Notes: generated by a model not told the origin, from the sequence alone. Shown: positions 34,417-43,137, numbered from the stretch's first letter. The stretch: DNA of 64,000 nucleotides from Amycolatopsis thermalba (GCF_003385215.1 NZ_PQHW01000028.1:1-64000); one strand, 5' to 3'. Numbers and translations: made by a program.

Positions 34417-35267
34417 TTCCTGTCTCCTTGTCCGCGGGCGGCGAGGATCGCGAGCTGCTTGCGGTCGCGCTCCGCCGCGAGTTCGGTGTATTCGTGGTCG
34501 CCGTAGGCCTTTTCCACGGCTTCGATGACGCGCTCGGTCGCCTCGGGGCTGTCGTCCGGCTGCCCGAGCGTCAGGCGCCGCATCGACGATCCGATGTGCG
34601 TGGCCAGGTGCCGGTAGCCGCCCGGCCCGCCGCCGAGGTGCGAGCCGAGGAACGGCCCGACCGCCGCCCAGCGCAGACCGAGCGAGTTGACCACGACCTC
34701 GTCCAGCCCGGCCGGATCGACCACACCCTCCTGCACCAGGTGGATCGCCTCGCGCTGCAGGGCGTTCTGCAGCCGGTTGCCCACGAAACCGGGAACTTCC
34801 CGGTGCTCGACGACGGGGACGCGGCCCAGCGAGCGGTAGAACTCCACGGCTTTCCGCACGGTTTCCTCGGTCGTGCGCGGGTTGGGGACCACCTCCACCA
34901 GCGGCATGACGTGCGGCGGGTTGAACGGGTGTCCAATCAGGACACGCGAGCCGTCGATCCCCGCGGTGAACTCGCTCGACGGGATCGCCGAGGACGAGCT
35001 GAGCAGCAGCGCGTGCGCGGGCGCCTCGGCGACGAGCTTGGCGAACAGCTCCCGTTTGAAGTCCAGGCGCTCGGGTCCGTTCTCCTGCACCACGTCCGCG
35101 TCGCGCACGGCTTCACTGACCGAGGCCGCGATGTGAACGTCGAGGTCGCCCACCGCTTCCACGAGGTCCGGGCGCGGGTCGCTGACCCGCACTTCGTGCC
35201 CGTGCCCGGCGAACAGCGCGGCCCAGGACAGGCCGATCGTGCCGGCGCCGATCACCGCGATCTTCAT
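34413..35267 (-). CDS. 3-hydroxyacyl-CoA dehydrogenase NAD-binding protein (carnitine dehydrogenase-like)
   Basis: A 284-residue protein from the ATG at 35267. It begins MKIAVIGAGTIGLSWAALFAG and contains DVVQENGPERLDFKRELFAKL, SSSSAIPSSEF and HPFNPPHVMPLVEVVP, the marks of the 3-hydroxyacyl-CoA dehydrogenase superfamily. The sequence and length resemble L-carnitine and L-gulonate 3-dehydrogenases, which act on free hydroxy acids. It overlaps both neighbours as ATGA. A free 3-hydroxy or 3-keto acid substrate is suggested, given the decarboxylase-like neighbour; this is inference. Confidence 0.86.
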   Translation of the reverse strand: MKIAVIGAGTIGLSWAALFAGHGHEVRVSDPRPDLVEAVGDLDVHIAASVSEAVRDADVVQENGPERLDFKRELFAKLVAEAPAHALLLSSSSAIPSSEFTAGIDGSRVLIGHPFNPPHVMPLVEVVPNPRTTEETVRKAVEFYRSLGRVPVVEHREVPGFVGNRLQNALQREAIHLVQEGVVDPAGLDEVVVNSLGLRWAAVGPFLGSHLGGGPGGYRHLATHIGSSMRRLTLGQPDDSPEATERVIEAVEKAYGDHEYTELAAERDRKQLAILAARGQGDRK

Positions 35268-36004
35268 GACGCCTCCAGGTAGTCGTGCACCGGGGTGACC
35301 GGCGCCAGGGTGAGATCGGTCAGCACGTGGCTCGCCGAGACGACCTCCCGCACGGGCAGATCGGCCAGCGGGGCCAGGACGTGCTCGAACAGCTGCAGCC
35401 GCGCGGGCCCGGTCCACGCCTCCTTGACCGTCACGTCGGTGATCCGGGTGCGGACCAGCTCGGCGACGCGTGGACGGCCGTCGTAGCCGGGGACGATCTT
35501 GAGCATGAACGTCGGCACGGCGATCTGCTCGCGGGCCTCGCCGGGGTCCAGGCGGTGGTGCTTGTAGCCCATGGTCGCGGTCGCAACCCGCAGCGTGCCG
35601 TAGTCCAGCGTGCCCACCAGTGCGCCGTGGTCGACGTACAACCGCGGCGCGCCAACGGTTTTCGGGTAGGCGCTGACCTCGCGGCCGGACGCGGTGGCCG
35701 GGAAGTTGTCCAGGTACATCGCGTGCAGGTACTCGCCGCGCTCGTCGCCGAGCCGCACCGGGATCGCCTGCCCGGCCTCGGTGTACGGGCCGTACCCGCT
35801 CACGTCGCCCATCCGCATCACCTCGAAGCGCAGCAGGGGCTCGTCGACCTCCAGCGGTTCCGGGACGACGGCCCGCAGCGCGTCCCGATCGGTGCGGTAG
35901 ACGATGTTGAGGTACTCGCGATCGGTGAACCGCGGCACGGTCGGCGCGTAGGCCGGGCTGGTCAGGGGCGTGGTGAGGTGTTGCGCGACCGCGGTGGCCT
36001 TCAT
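35264..36004 (-). CDS. acetoacetate decarboxylase family protein
   Basis: A 246-residue protein of the ADC superfamily from the ATG at 36004. The segment EVSAYPKTVGAPRLY has the lysine that forms the Schiff base in acetoacetate decarboxylase, and HAMYLDNFPATASGREV precedes it. In the family, members decarboxylate 3-keto acids or do related Schiff-base chemistry; some are not decarboxylases. It lies between the CaiB-type transferase and the 3-hydroxyacyl dehydrogenase with ATGA overlaps on both sides, so its product is presumably a 3-keto acid derivative. Confidence 0.85.
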   Translation of the reverse strand: MKATAVAQHLTTPLTSPAYAPTVPRFTDREYLNIVYRTDRDALRAVVPEPLEVDEPLLRFEVMRMGDVSGYGPYTEAGQAIPVRLGDERGEYLHAMYLDNFPATASGREVSAYPKTVGAPRLYVDHGALVGTLDYGTLRVATATMGYKHHRLDPGEAREQIAVPTFMLKIVPGYDGRPRVAELVRTRITDVTVKEAWTGPARLQLFEHVLAPLADLPVREVVSASHVLTDLTLAPVTPVHDYLEAS

Positions 36005-37143
36005 CGTCCGCTCACCTCGCGCAGGACCTCCTCGGTGTCCGCGCCCGGGACCGACGGCAGGCGGCGGATTTCGGCCGGCGTCTCCGAGAACCGCACCGGG
36101 ATGCCGGCCGTGCGGATCGCGCCCTCGGTCGGGTGCTCGACCAGCTGGATCAACCCGCCGTCGCGGACGTAGGGGTCCTCCTCGGCCCGGTCGAGTTCCA
36201 GCACCGGCGCCATCGGGATGCTGTGCTTCGCGCACACCTCCGCCCACTCCGCGGTGGTCAGCGCCGGAGCGCACTCCTCGATCAGGGCGGCCAGTGCGTC
36301 CTTGTCCGCCGCGTCCACGTAGTCGCCGTTCACGCGCGGGTCCTCGGCCAGCTCGGGCCGCCCGGCCGCGGCGAAGAAGTCGCGGAAGTTCCGCGGGTTG
36401 TACGGGATCACGCACGCCAGGCCGTCCTTGGTGCGCACCGCGCGGTGACCCTGCCCCATCGACAGCGGGAACCCGGTGGGCGCCGACGGCGGCTCGAACG
36501 TGTGCCCGGCGAGGTGCTCGACCAGGTTGAACGCGATCAGCGTGTCCGTCATCGGGACCTCGATGCGCTGGCCCCGCCCGGTCCTGCGCTGGTGCAGCAG
36601 CGCGGCGAGCACCGAGTAGGCGATGGTCAGCGCGGACACCTTGTCACCGAGGATCGTCGGCAGGTACACCGGCTTGCCCAGCGCCCGGTTGGCGATGTCG
36701 ACCAGCCCGGACGCGGCCTGCACGGTCTCGTCGTAGGCGGCGTGGCCGGCGCGGTCGGAGTCGCCGCGGAAACCCTGCGCGTGCGCGTAGACCAGCTTCG
36801 GGTTGCGGCGGGACAGCTCGTCGTAGGTCAGGCCCAGCCTGCCGAGCGCGCCGGGCCGCATGTTGGTGATCAGGGCGTCCGCGGTGTCGATCAGCGCGAG
36901 CGCCCGCGCCCGCTGCTCGTCGTCCTTGAGGTTGAGGGCCACGCTGCGCTTGTTGCGGTTCACGGCCATCGCCAGCGCGGTCATGCCCGGCGTGGTGCGG
37001 TAGTGCCCGTTGCGGGCCGAGTCGCCGGGCGCCTCGATCCGGATGACATCCGCGCCCAGGTCGCCGAGGATCTGCGCGGCGTAGGGGCCCATCACCACCG
37101 TGGAGAGGTCGATGACCCGGATCCCGTCGAGTGGACCACTCAT
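36001..37143 (-). CDS. CaiB/BaiF (family III) CoA-transferase
   Basis: A 380-residue family III CoA transferase. It begins SGPLDGIRVIDLSTVVMGPYAAQILGDLGADVIRIEAPGD and has LKDDEQRARALALIDTADALITNMRPG, both diagnostic. It transfers CoA from a donor thioester to an acid, activating it for beta-oxidation. It is the first gene of an operon with acetoacetate-decarboxylase-like, 3-hydroxyacyl dehydrogenase and acyl-CoA dehydrogenase genes (all ATGA overlaps), downstream of a LysR gene. Confidence 0.91.
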   Translation of the reverse strand: MSGPLDGIRVIDLSTVVMGPYAAQILGDLGADVIRIEAPGDSARNGHYRTTPGMTALAMAVNRNKRSVALNLKDDEQRARALALIDTADALITNMRPGALGRLGLTYDELSRRNPKLVYAHAQGFRGDSDRAGHAAYDETVQAASGLVDIANRALGKPVYLPTILGDKVSALTIAYSVLAALLHQRRTGRGQRIEVPMTDTLIAFNLVEHLAGHTFEPPSAPTGFPLSMGQGHRAVRTKDGLACVIPYNPRNFRDFFAAAGRPELAEDPRVNGDYVDAADKDALAALIEECAPALTTAEWAEVCAKHSIPMAPVLELDRAEEDPYVRDGGLIQLVEHPTEGAIRTAGIPVRFSETPAEIRRLPSVPGADTEEVLREVSGR

Positions 37144-37227
37144 TCCTGCTCCTCGTTCTCGTCCTCACCTGACAATTCGACGGTAGGCCGGAAAACGCGG
37201 AAAGGGAATGATCAATGCGCGAACAAT

Positions 37228-37250
37228 GGTATGACCACAGCGGTCATACC
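37228..37250. promoter_or_regulatory. LysR-type box between the LysR gene and the CaiB operon
   Basis: A perfect inverted repeat of 9-bp arms, GGTATGACC and GGTCATACC, with a 5-bp spacer (ACAGC). It contains T-N11-A symmetry as in LysR boxes, and the LysR stop codon at 37244-37246 lies in its right arm. It is about 85 bp upstream of the CaiB gene start (37143). It may bind the LysR product as an activator site for the operon, or terminate the LysR transcript. Confidence 0.5.
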
Positions 37251-38149
37251 AATTGCCGGAAAACCTCCCTGGCGTCCGCGACGAGCCCGGCCAGCTCGGC
37301 GCCGTCGCACGCCCGGTCACGCCGCCAGATCAGGCCGGTCCGCAGCTCGGGGTGGAAATCCGTGATCGGGAGCACGGCCACGTTCTCGACGCTGTAGTTG
37401 CGCATCGGGCTGCGCGGGTCGAGCATCGAGACGGTGAACCCGAGCCCGCTCGCGACGATCTCGGCGACCCCGGAATAGTCCGTCTGCGGCGGTTTGAGGC
37501 GTTTCTTCACACCTGCCGCGCGCAATTCCTGGTCCAGTTGTTCGAAATACAACGGTTGCGCTTCCGGTGGCACCGGCACGTACGGCAGGTCCGCGAGGTC
37601 GGTGAGGCTCAGCGAGTCGCGGCCGGCGAACCGGTCGGCGGGCACGACGGCGCCCAGCGGTTCCGACAGCACCCGCACGACCTCCAGCGCGGGGTCGCTC
37701 ACCGGCAGCCGGACCAGCGCGAGGCTCAGCCGGCCGTCGTGCACCGCCTCGATCAGATCGCTGGTGCGGCCGGGCCAGCGTTTGAGGTCGAACCGGTCGC
37801 GGCAGCGTTCCTCCAGCTCCTGCACGCGGGCCCGCAGATCGGGGTGCAGCCCGGCGGGCACCCCGATGAGCGCCATCCGGTGCCGGGGCCCGATGGCCTC
37901 GCGCAGGCGCCACGGAATCGCGTTGAAGTGTTCCAGGGCTTCGCGTGCCAGCGGGAGGAGCGCGGCGCCGGCGTCGGTCAGCTCGACGCTGTGCGTGCTG
38001 CGCCGGAACAGCTGGTGCCCGAGCTCGTGTTCGAGGTCCTTGATGCGCTGGCTCAGCGGGGACGCGGCCATGTGGAGCTTGCGGGCGGCCTGCGAGAAGT
38101 TCAGCTCCTCGGCCACCACGACGAAGTAGCGCAGGTGAAAGATCTCCAC
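37244..38149 (-). CDS. LysR family transcriptional regulator
   Basis: A 301-residue regulator with an N-terminal winged helix (MEIFHLRYFVVVAEELNFSQAARKLHMAASPLSQRIKDLE) and a type 2 periplasmic-binding ligand domain. It lies immediately upstream of the four-gene CaiB operon in the same direction, with a 100-bp gap that holds the inverted repeat at 37228-37250, so it probably activates that operon in response to its substrate. The 3' end overlaps this repeat. Confidence 0.88.
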   Translation of the reverse strand: MEIFHLRYFVVVAEELNFSQAARKLHMAASPLSQRIKDLEHELGHQLFRRSTHSVELTDAGAALLPLAREALEHFNAIPWRLREAIGPRHRMALIGVPAGLHPDLRARVQELEERCRDRFDLKRWPGRTSDLIEAVHDGRLSLALVRLPVSDPALEVVRVLSEPLGAVVPADRFAGRDSLSLTDLADLPYVPVPPEAQPLYFEQLDQELRAAGVKKRLKPPQTDYSGVAEIVASGLGFTVSMLDPRSPMRNYSVENVAVLPITDFHPELRTGLIWRRDRACDGAELAGLVADAREVFRQLV

Positions 38150-38159
38150 CCGGCCGAGC

Positions 38160-38711
38160 TTACGGGCGGCAGAGGATGATCAGGATGCAGCTCGGGGGCG
38201 TGCGCGACGGGGTGGTGGTGGTCGTGGTGTCACCGCCGGGCGCGGTGCCGGTCTGGCTCGGGCCGGTCTGCCCGGGCGGCGACCCCGGATCGGTGTTCGA
38301 GGCCGGCGGCTGGTTGGAGTCGGTCACCGTCACCGTTTCGGTGGAGGTGCTGGTGCGCGGCTTCGTGGACCACGGGATGCCGTTGCCGGGTGCGTCGGCG
38401 TCGGTGGCCTGGTTGGTGACCACGACGCGGGACGAGCTGTTGGTGCGCTCGGTGGTGTGCGGGTTCTCCGGGACGCCACCGCCGGCGAGGCCACCGGTCG
38501 GCCCGGACGGGAGGCTGAACAACGCGGCGTCGTCGGTGGGCTGGGTGTCCGCGCCGACCTTGACCAGGATCGCGGCGAGCCCGCACCCCAGGACGACGGC
38601 CAGCATCACGGCCACCACCTGGAACCGGGATCTCGGCGCGCGCGGCTGTTCCGTCCAGCCCTCGCGCTCGAGCAGTTCGGCCACCGACACTTCGTCGTTC
38701 ACCGGACCCAC
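38160..38711 (-). CDS. membrane-anchored Thr/Ser/Pro-rich hypothetical protein
   Basis: A 183-residue protein starting at GTG 38711 (or GTG 38702, VNDEVSVAELLEREGW). One transmembrane helix lies at about residues 30-50 (FQVVAVMLAVVLGCGLAAILV), then a Thr/Ser/Pro/Gly-rich extracellular tail with runs of threonine (TTTTTTPSRTPP) and a final hydrophobic CILIILC. No domain is recognised. The N-terminal VAELLEREGW motif recurs in actinobacterial cell-envelope proteins; role unknown. It lies 100 bp from the TetR gene. Confidence 0.65.
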   Translation of the reverse strand: MGPVNDEVSVAELLEREGWTEQPRAPRSRFQVVAVMLAVVLGCGLAAILVKVGADTQPTDDAALFSLPSGPTGGLAGGGVPENPHTTERTNSSSRVVVTNQATDADAPGNGIPWSTKPRTSTSTETVTVTDSNQPPASNTDPGSPPGQTGPSQTGTAPGGDTTTTTTPSRTPPSCILIILCRP

Positions 38712-38810
38712 CTTTCGAGACGCGAAGGCATACCGACAGTTGCGCGCATTTGTACCGCAACCGGGTGATGCCGATACACGCGGGGCGGGAAAACGGCGTC
38801 CAAATTACGG

Positions 38811-39377
38811 TCAGTGTTGGGAAATCGCTCCAAGCAACTTCCGTACCCCATCAATCGCACGTTCGAAGGGTTCCGCGGAACTGGCCGCCCGAGCGAGCAC
38901 GTAGCCGCCCTGGACGACCGCGGCGAGGGTAACCGCGGTGGCGTCCGGATCCAGATCGGCGGGCAGTTCGTCGTGTGCGACGCCGTCGGCGAGAACCTCG
39001 GCGAGCCGGCGCCGGAGCCAGTCGAAGGTCTCGTGCACCGGCTGCCGCAGGTCCTCGCTGGCGACGATGTCCGGGTCCTGGGCCAGCCGCCCGACCGGGC
39101 ACCCGCGCAGGACGTCCCGCTCACGCAGGAGGTACTTCTCGATCCGGTCGAGCGCGGTGCCACCACCGGCGAGCAGGGCCTCGGTCTCGGCACGCAACTC
39201 CTCGGCGGTGCGGCGGATGGCGGCGAGCGCGAGGGCCGGTTTGCCGCTGAAGTGGTGGTACATGCTGCCCTGGCCGGCCTGCGCGCGCTGCTGGATGGCC
39301 TTCGGGCTGGTGCCGACGTAGCCGCGGTCCCGCAGCAGCTCCTGCGTGCTGCGGATCAGCCGCTCCGAGGTGTCCAC
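38811..39377 (-). CDS. TetR family transcriptional regulator
   Basis: A 188-residue TetR protein with a GTG start at 39377 and helix-turn-helix GYVGTSPKAIQQRAQAGQGS, then MYHHFSGKPALALAA. The C-terminal region resembles the LmrA/YxaF-like class with ERDVLRGCPVGRLAQDPDIV. It lies 29 bp beyond the glutaredoxin stop, and the CTACCGGTAG palindrome in that gap is a candidate operator. Confidence 0.86.
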   Translation of the reverse strand: MDTSERLIRSTQELLRDRGYVGTSPKAIQQRAQAGQGSMYHHFSGKPALALAAIRRTAEELRAETEALLAGGGTALDRIEKYLLRERDVLRGCPVGRLAQDPDIVASEDLRQPVHETFDWLRRRLAEVLADGVAHDELPADLDPDATAVTLAAVVQGGYVLARAASSAEPFERAIDGVRKLLGAISQH

Positions 39378-39390
39378 GGCTCCACTGTAC

Positions 39391-39400
39391 CTACCGGTAG
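39391..39400. promoter_or_regulatory. palindrome CTACCGGTAG upstream of TetR
   Basis: A perfect 10-bp palindrome in the 29-bp gap between the glutaredoxin and TetR genes, 14 bp from the TetR start, in the context GTACCTACCGGTAGATC. TetR proteins that bind ACCGGT-like sites are common, so autoregulation is plausible. Confidence 0.5.
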
Positions 39401-39406
39401 ATCGCG

Positions 39407-39664
39407 TCAGAGCAGCTCGGGAGCGTGCTCGCGCACCGCCGCCAGCACCTCGTCCACGCTGGGGTTCACCATGGCCGTCGGGCCGACGAAGACCGTGGGC
39501 ACCGTCTCGTTGCCGTTCGCGGCCTCGCGGACCCGTTCGGCCGCTCCCGGCTCCTCCCAGATGTTCACCTCGGTGAACGGCAGGCCGGCCCGCTCCAGGC
39601 CGGCCCGCAACGCCATGCAGAAGCCGCAGCCGGGGCGCCAGTAGAACTCCACGGGAGTGCTCAT
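39407..39664 (-). CDS. mycoredoxin-like glutaredoxin
   Basis: An 85-residue single thioredoxin-fold protein with the dithiol motif CGFC (FYWRPGCGFCMALRAGLERAG) and the cis-proline TVPTVFV. Size and CxxC type fit mycoredoxins, which reduce mycothiol-protein mixed disulfides in actinobacteria. It would cooperate with mycothiol pathways such as that of the amidase at 50173. It ends 29 bp before the TetR gene. Confidence 0.86.
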   Translation of the reverse strand: MSTPVEFYWRPGCGFCMALRAGLERAGLPFTEVNIWEEPGAAERVREAANGNETVPTVFVGPTAMVNPSVDEVLAAVREHAPELL

Positions 39665-39680
39665 GCGTTCAGGTTAGCCA

Positions 39681-40736
39681 TCACGGGATGACTTTACGCT
39701 TGCGCAGCTCGTCGAAGATCGACAGGAACATCTCCTCGGTGTCGACGAACTCGTGGAACCCGAATCGGCGCGCCTTCGACCCGTCCGCGATCACGTCGTA
39801 GTCCCAGCCGAAGACGAAGTCGCCGAAGCGCCACGAGGACACCTCGCCGAACGACGGCTCCAGCCCGTACCGCTCACGCATCGAGTTCCACAGCGGCTCC
39901 TTGTCCGCCATGACCGTCTCCAGCGACATCTGCAGCGGCGGCGCGACTTCCAGGTCGAACCACCGGGCCAGCTTCGGCCACAGCTCGTGCCACCGGAACA
40001 GGTCGCCGTTGTTGATGTTGAAGGCCTGGTTGCCGCAGCGCTCGTCGGTCGCCGCCCACACGGTCGCCTTCGCGAGCAGCCCGGCGTCGGTCATCTCCAG
40101 CAGCGACGTGTACGCGCCGGGCTTGCCCGGGAACCGCAGCGGCACGCCGAGTTCCTTCGAGATCGAGGCGTACACCGCGATCACGGTCGCCAGGTTCATC
40201 GGGTTGCCGAGCGCGAACCCGCACACCACTGACGGCCGCAGCGCCGACCACGTCCACGCCTTGCCCCGTTGCCGCTGCTCCAGGAAGTTCTGCTGGTCCA
40301 CATTGAACTCCGGCGGCAGGTGCCCGGCGTCGTCCTCGCGGGCCGGCGTCTTGAACGGGCCGAGGTGCGCGCCGTAGACCTTGTAGCCCTGCATGAGGCT
40401 GATGTGCCGCAACCCGCGGGCGACCGGCTCGATCGCGTCCACGAGGTTGACCAGCATCCCGACGTTCGGCCCGACCAGCTCGGCCCACGTCGGCTTGTCC
40501 TGGTAGGCCGCGTAGAAGACGTGCGTCACATCGGTCAGCCCGCCGAGCTTGTCCCGGGCGTCGGCCGGGTCCAGCAGGTCGACCGCGACGTGGCGGACGC
40601 GCCCGCGCCCCGTCCCGCCGCGCCGGGACAGCCCGATCACCTCCCAGTCCCCGAGCGAGACCAGGTGGTCGACGAGGTTGCGGCCGATGACCCCGTTCGC
40701 CCCGGCGACCAGGGCGACTTTGCGTTCCGTGCTCAT
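39681..40736 (-). CDS. SDR family oxidoreductase (PRISE-like, extended)
   Basis: A 351-residue extended SDR from the ATG at 40736. It has the motif VAGANGVIGRNLVDHL and LMQGYKVYGAHLGPF with the YxxxK-type pair replaced by the PRISE-type arrangement (ISLMQGYKVYG). It resembles progesterone 5-beta-reductase/iridoid synthase-like enzymes (PRISE), which reduce activated enones with NADPH. The physiological substrate is unknown. The ORF ends at 39681, 17 bp before the glutaredoxin start. Confidence 0.84.
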   Translation of the reverse strand: MSTERKVALVAGANGVIGRNLVDHLVSLGDWEVIGLSRRGGTGRGRVRHVAVDLLDPADARDKLGGLTDVTHVFYAAYQDKPTWAELVGPNVGMLVNLVDAIEPVARGLRHISLMQGYKVYGAHLGPFKTPAREDDAGHLPPEFNVDQQNFLEQRQRGKAWTWSALRPSVVCGFALGNPMNLATVIAVYASISKELGVPLRFPGKPGAYTSLLEMTDAGLLAKATVWAATDERCGNQAFNINNGDLFRWHELWPKLARWFDLEVAPPLQMSLETVMADKEPLWNSMRERYGLEPSFGEVSSWRFGDFVFGWDYDVIADGSKARRFGFHEFVDTEEMFLSIFDELRKRKVIP

Positions 40737-40804
40737 GAGCCCAGGTTCCGCCGCCGCGAGCGATAAGTCCAAGTCCCGTTGGTACCGGGACCCATGAACG
40801 CTCT

Positions 40805-41635
40805 TTATGCGCCCCAGGTGCGTCCGGTGATCCGCTCGTAGACCTCGATGTAGCGGGCGCGGGTGGTGGCCACCACGTCGGCCGGGATCTCCGGCGCGGG
40901 CGGCGTCTTGTCCCAGCCGGTGCCGCTGACCCAGTCACGCACGTACTGCTTGTCGAACGAGAACTGCGGGCGGCCCGGCTGCCACCGGTCGGCCGGCCAG
41001 AACCGCGACGAGTCGGACGTCAGGACCTCGTCGCCGAGGGTCAGCACGCCGTCGGCGTCCCAGCCGAACTCGACCTTGGTGTCCGCGACGATGATCCCGT
41101 TCGCGGCGGCCCGCTCGGCGCCCGCGCGGTAGATCGCCAGGGTCAGCTCCCGCAGGCGCTCCGCGGTCTCGCGGCCCTCCTGCGCAATCACGTCGTCGAA
41201 GGTGATGAACTCGTCGTGGCCCTCGGTCGCCTTGGTGGTCGGCGTGAAGATCGGCTCCGGCAGCTTGCTGCCCTCGACCAGGCCCGGCGGCAGTGCGACG
41301 CCGGACACGGTGCCCTGCTTCTGGTACTCCTTCAGGCCGAGGCCGGTCAGGTAGCCGCGCGCGATGCACTCGACCTGCACCATCTTCAGCGGCTTGACGC
41401 GGATCGCGCGGGCGGCGAACTCCTCGGGCACGTCGGTGGACACGACGTGGTTCGGCACGATCTCCGCGAGGTGCTCGAACCACCACAGCGACAGCTGGGT
41501 GAGCAGCTTGCCCTTGTCCGGGATCGGAGTGGGCATCACCACGTCGTAGAGCGAGATGCGGTCGGATGCGACGAGCAGGATGTCGTCCCCGTCGGAGTAC
41601 AGCTCCCGGACCTTGCCCGCGTAGATGTGCTTCAT
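40805..41635 (-). CDS. purC: phosphoribosylaminoimidazole-succinocarboxamide synthase
   Basis: A 276-residue SAICAR synthetase of standard length. It contains KHIYAGKVRELYSDGD, ASDRISLYDVVMPTPIPDKG, GYLTGLGLKEYQKQGTVSGV and KVEFGWDADGVLTLGDEVLTSDSSRFW. It ligates aspartate to CAIR with ATP, purine biosynthesis step 7, in the cytoplasm. The ATG at 41635 is divergent from the MFS gene at 41734. It is isolated from other pur genes in this window. Confidence 0.96.
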   Translation of the reverse strand: MKHIYAGKVRELYSDGDDILLVASDRISLYDVVMPTPIPDKGKLLTQLSLWWFEHLAEIVPNHVVSTDVPEEFAARAIRVKPLKMVQVECIARGYLTGLGLKEYQKQGTVSGVALPPGLVEGSKLPEPIFTPTTKATEGHDEFITFDDVIAQEGRETAERLRELTLAIYRAGAERAAANGIIVADTKVEFGWDADGVLTLGDEVLTSDSSRFWPADRWQPGRPQFSFDKQYVRDWVSGTGWDKTPPAPEIPADVVATTRARYIEVYERITGRTWGA

Positions 41636-41710
41636 CGTCCCGTCCCGTGTCGCCGGATTTCGCCGCGCCCATCCTACGGTGCTGCTCAGCGAGCATTGAC
41701 CTCGACATTA

Positions 41711-41723
41711 CTAGAGGTTCTAG
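41711..41723. promoter_or_regulatory. palindrome CTAGA-GGT-TCTAG before the MFS gene
   Basis: A perfect 5-bp-arm dyad with a 3-bp spacer, 11 bp upstream of the MFS ATG, in the 98-bp region divergent from purC. Position suggests an operator over the promoter of the exporter. The binder may be the LysR at 43138 or the MarR at 44098, which are nearby; unproven. Confidence 0.4.
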
Positions 41724-41733
41724 CTTCGGGATC

Positions 41734-43128
41734 ATGGAACGGATTCCCTGGCCCGTGTGGCGGATCTCCCTGGTGATCGTCTTCGGCGCCTTCGTCGGCA
41801 TGCTGGACTCGTCACTGGTCAACGTCGGTCTCGACCGCATCGGCACGGACCTGGGCGCCTCGCTCGGCGAGGTGCAGTGGGTGACGACCGCCTACCTGAT
41901 CGCGCTCGCCGTGTCGCTGCCGCTGTGCGGGTGGCTCGGCCGCCGCATCGGTGTCGGGCGGCTGTGGCTGGGCGCTTTCGCGGCGTTCACCGTCGCGTCC
42001 GGGCTGTGCGCGCTGGCCGGCGACATCGGGTGGCTCGTCGCGCTGCGCGTCGTGCAGGGCCTGGCCGCCGGGCTGCTGACCCCGGCCGGGCAGACGATCC
42101 TCGGCCAGGCGGTCGGCCCCGCGCGGCTCGGGCGCGTGATGAGCATCCTCGGCATCGCGGTGAGCAGCGCGCCCGCGATCGGACCGACCGTCGGCGGGGT
42201 GCTGCTGGACTCGCTGTCCTGGGAGTGGCTGTTCCTGATCAACCTGCCGATCGGCGCGATCGGGGTGGCGCTCGGGCTGAAGTACGTGCCGCGCGGTGAG
42301 CCGGGTGGCGCCGGACGGCTGGACTGGACCGGGTTCGCGCTGGTCGGGCTCGGGTTGCCGCTGTTCGTCTACGCGCTCACCGCGGTCGGCGAGGGCGGCG
42401 GCGGGATCGGCCCGTCGGTGCTGGTGGCGCTGGCGCTCGGCGCGGCCGGCCTGGTGGTGTTCGCGCTGCGGTCGTGGCGGCGGGAGCGGCCGCTGCTGGA
42501 CCTGCGGCTGTTCGGCAACCCGGTGTTCGCGGCGGGCACGGTGTCCAGCCTGTTCATCGGCGCCGCGATGTTCGGGGCGATGCTGCTGTTCCCGCTGTAC
42601 TTCCAGATCCTGCGCGGCGCCGACGTGGTGACGACCGGGCTGTCGCTGTTGTCGCTCGGCCTGGGCACGATGGTGGTGCTGCCGCTGGCCGGGTGGCTGA
42701 CCGACCGGTACGGCGGCGGGATCGTCGCGCTCGCCGGCGGGGTGTTCACCGTGCTCACCACGGCGCCGTTCGCCGTCCTCGGCGCGGACGCGGACCCGGT
42801 GCTGCTGCAGGTGCTGCTGTTCCTGCGCGGGATGGCGCTGGCGCTGTCGGCGTCGCCGGCCGGGACCGCCGCGTTCACCGCGGTGCGGCGCGAGCAGCTG
42901 CCGGACGCGACGACGATGCTGAACATCCTGATGCGGGTCGGCGGCGCGGTCGGCGGCGCGATGTCCGCGATCGTGCTGTCCCGGTTGCTGCCCACCGGCG
43001 CCGAGCACGCCTTCCAGGTCGCGTTCTGGTGGCTGACCGGCGCTTCGGTGATCGCGCTGGGTGCCGCGTGGTGGCTGTGGCGAGCGCAGCAGCATGAGCG
43101 GGTCCGCGCGGTTCCGGTCGCGGCATAA
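41734..43128 (+). CDS. MFS transporter (DHA2-type drug exporter)
   Basis: A 464-residue major facilitator with about 13-14 transmembrane helices. It begins MERIPWPVWRISLVIVFGAFVGMLDSSLVNVGLD; motif A is present as GRRIGVGRLWLG and the antiporter motif C as VSSAPAIGPTVGG. It probably exports a drug-like compound using proton motive force. ATG start at 41734; an in-frame upstream extension lacks coding character. The LysR gene follows 9 bp later and the MarR gene 970 bp later on the same strand. Confidence 0.92.
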   Translation: MERIPWPVWRISLVIVFGAFVGMLDSSLVNVGLDRIGTDLGASLGEVQWVTTAYLIALAVSLPLCGWLGRRIGVGRLWLGAFAAFTVASGLCALAGDIGWLVALRVVQGLAAGLLTPAGQTILGQAVGPARLGRVMSILGIAVSSAPAIGPTVGGVLLDSLSWEWLFLINLPIGAIGVALGLKYVPRGEPGGAGRLDWTGFALVGLGLPLFVYALTAVGEGGGGIGPSVLVALALGAAGLVVFALRSWRRERPLLDLRLFGNPVFAAGTVSSLFIGAAMFGAMLLFPLYFQILRGADVVTTGLSLLSLGLGTMVVLPLAGWLTDRYGGGIVALAGGVFTVLTTAPFAVLGADADPVLLQVLLFLRGMALALSASPAGTAAFTAVRREQLPDATTMLNILMRVGGAVGGAMSAIVLSRLLPTGAEHAFQVAFWWLTGASVIALGAAWWLWRAQQHERVRAVPVAA

Positions 43129-43137
43129 GCTGCGTTC

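Noticed and set aside
38160-38711. Possible PASTA or cell-wall hydrolase anchoring domain
   Set aside because: The tail is low-complexity Thr/Ser/Pro with no folded domain signature.
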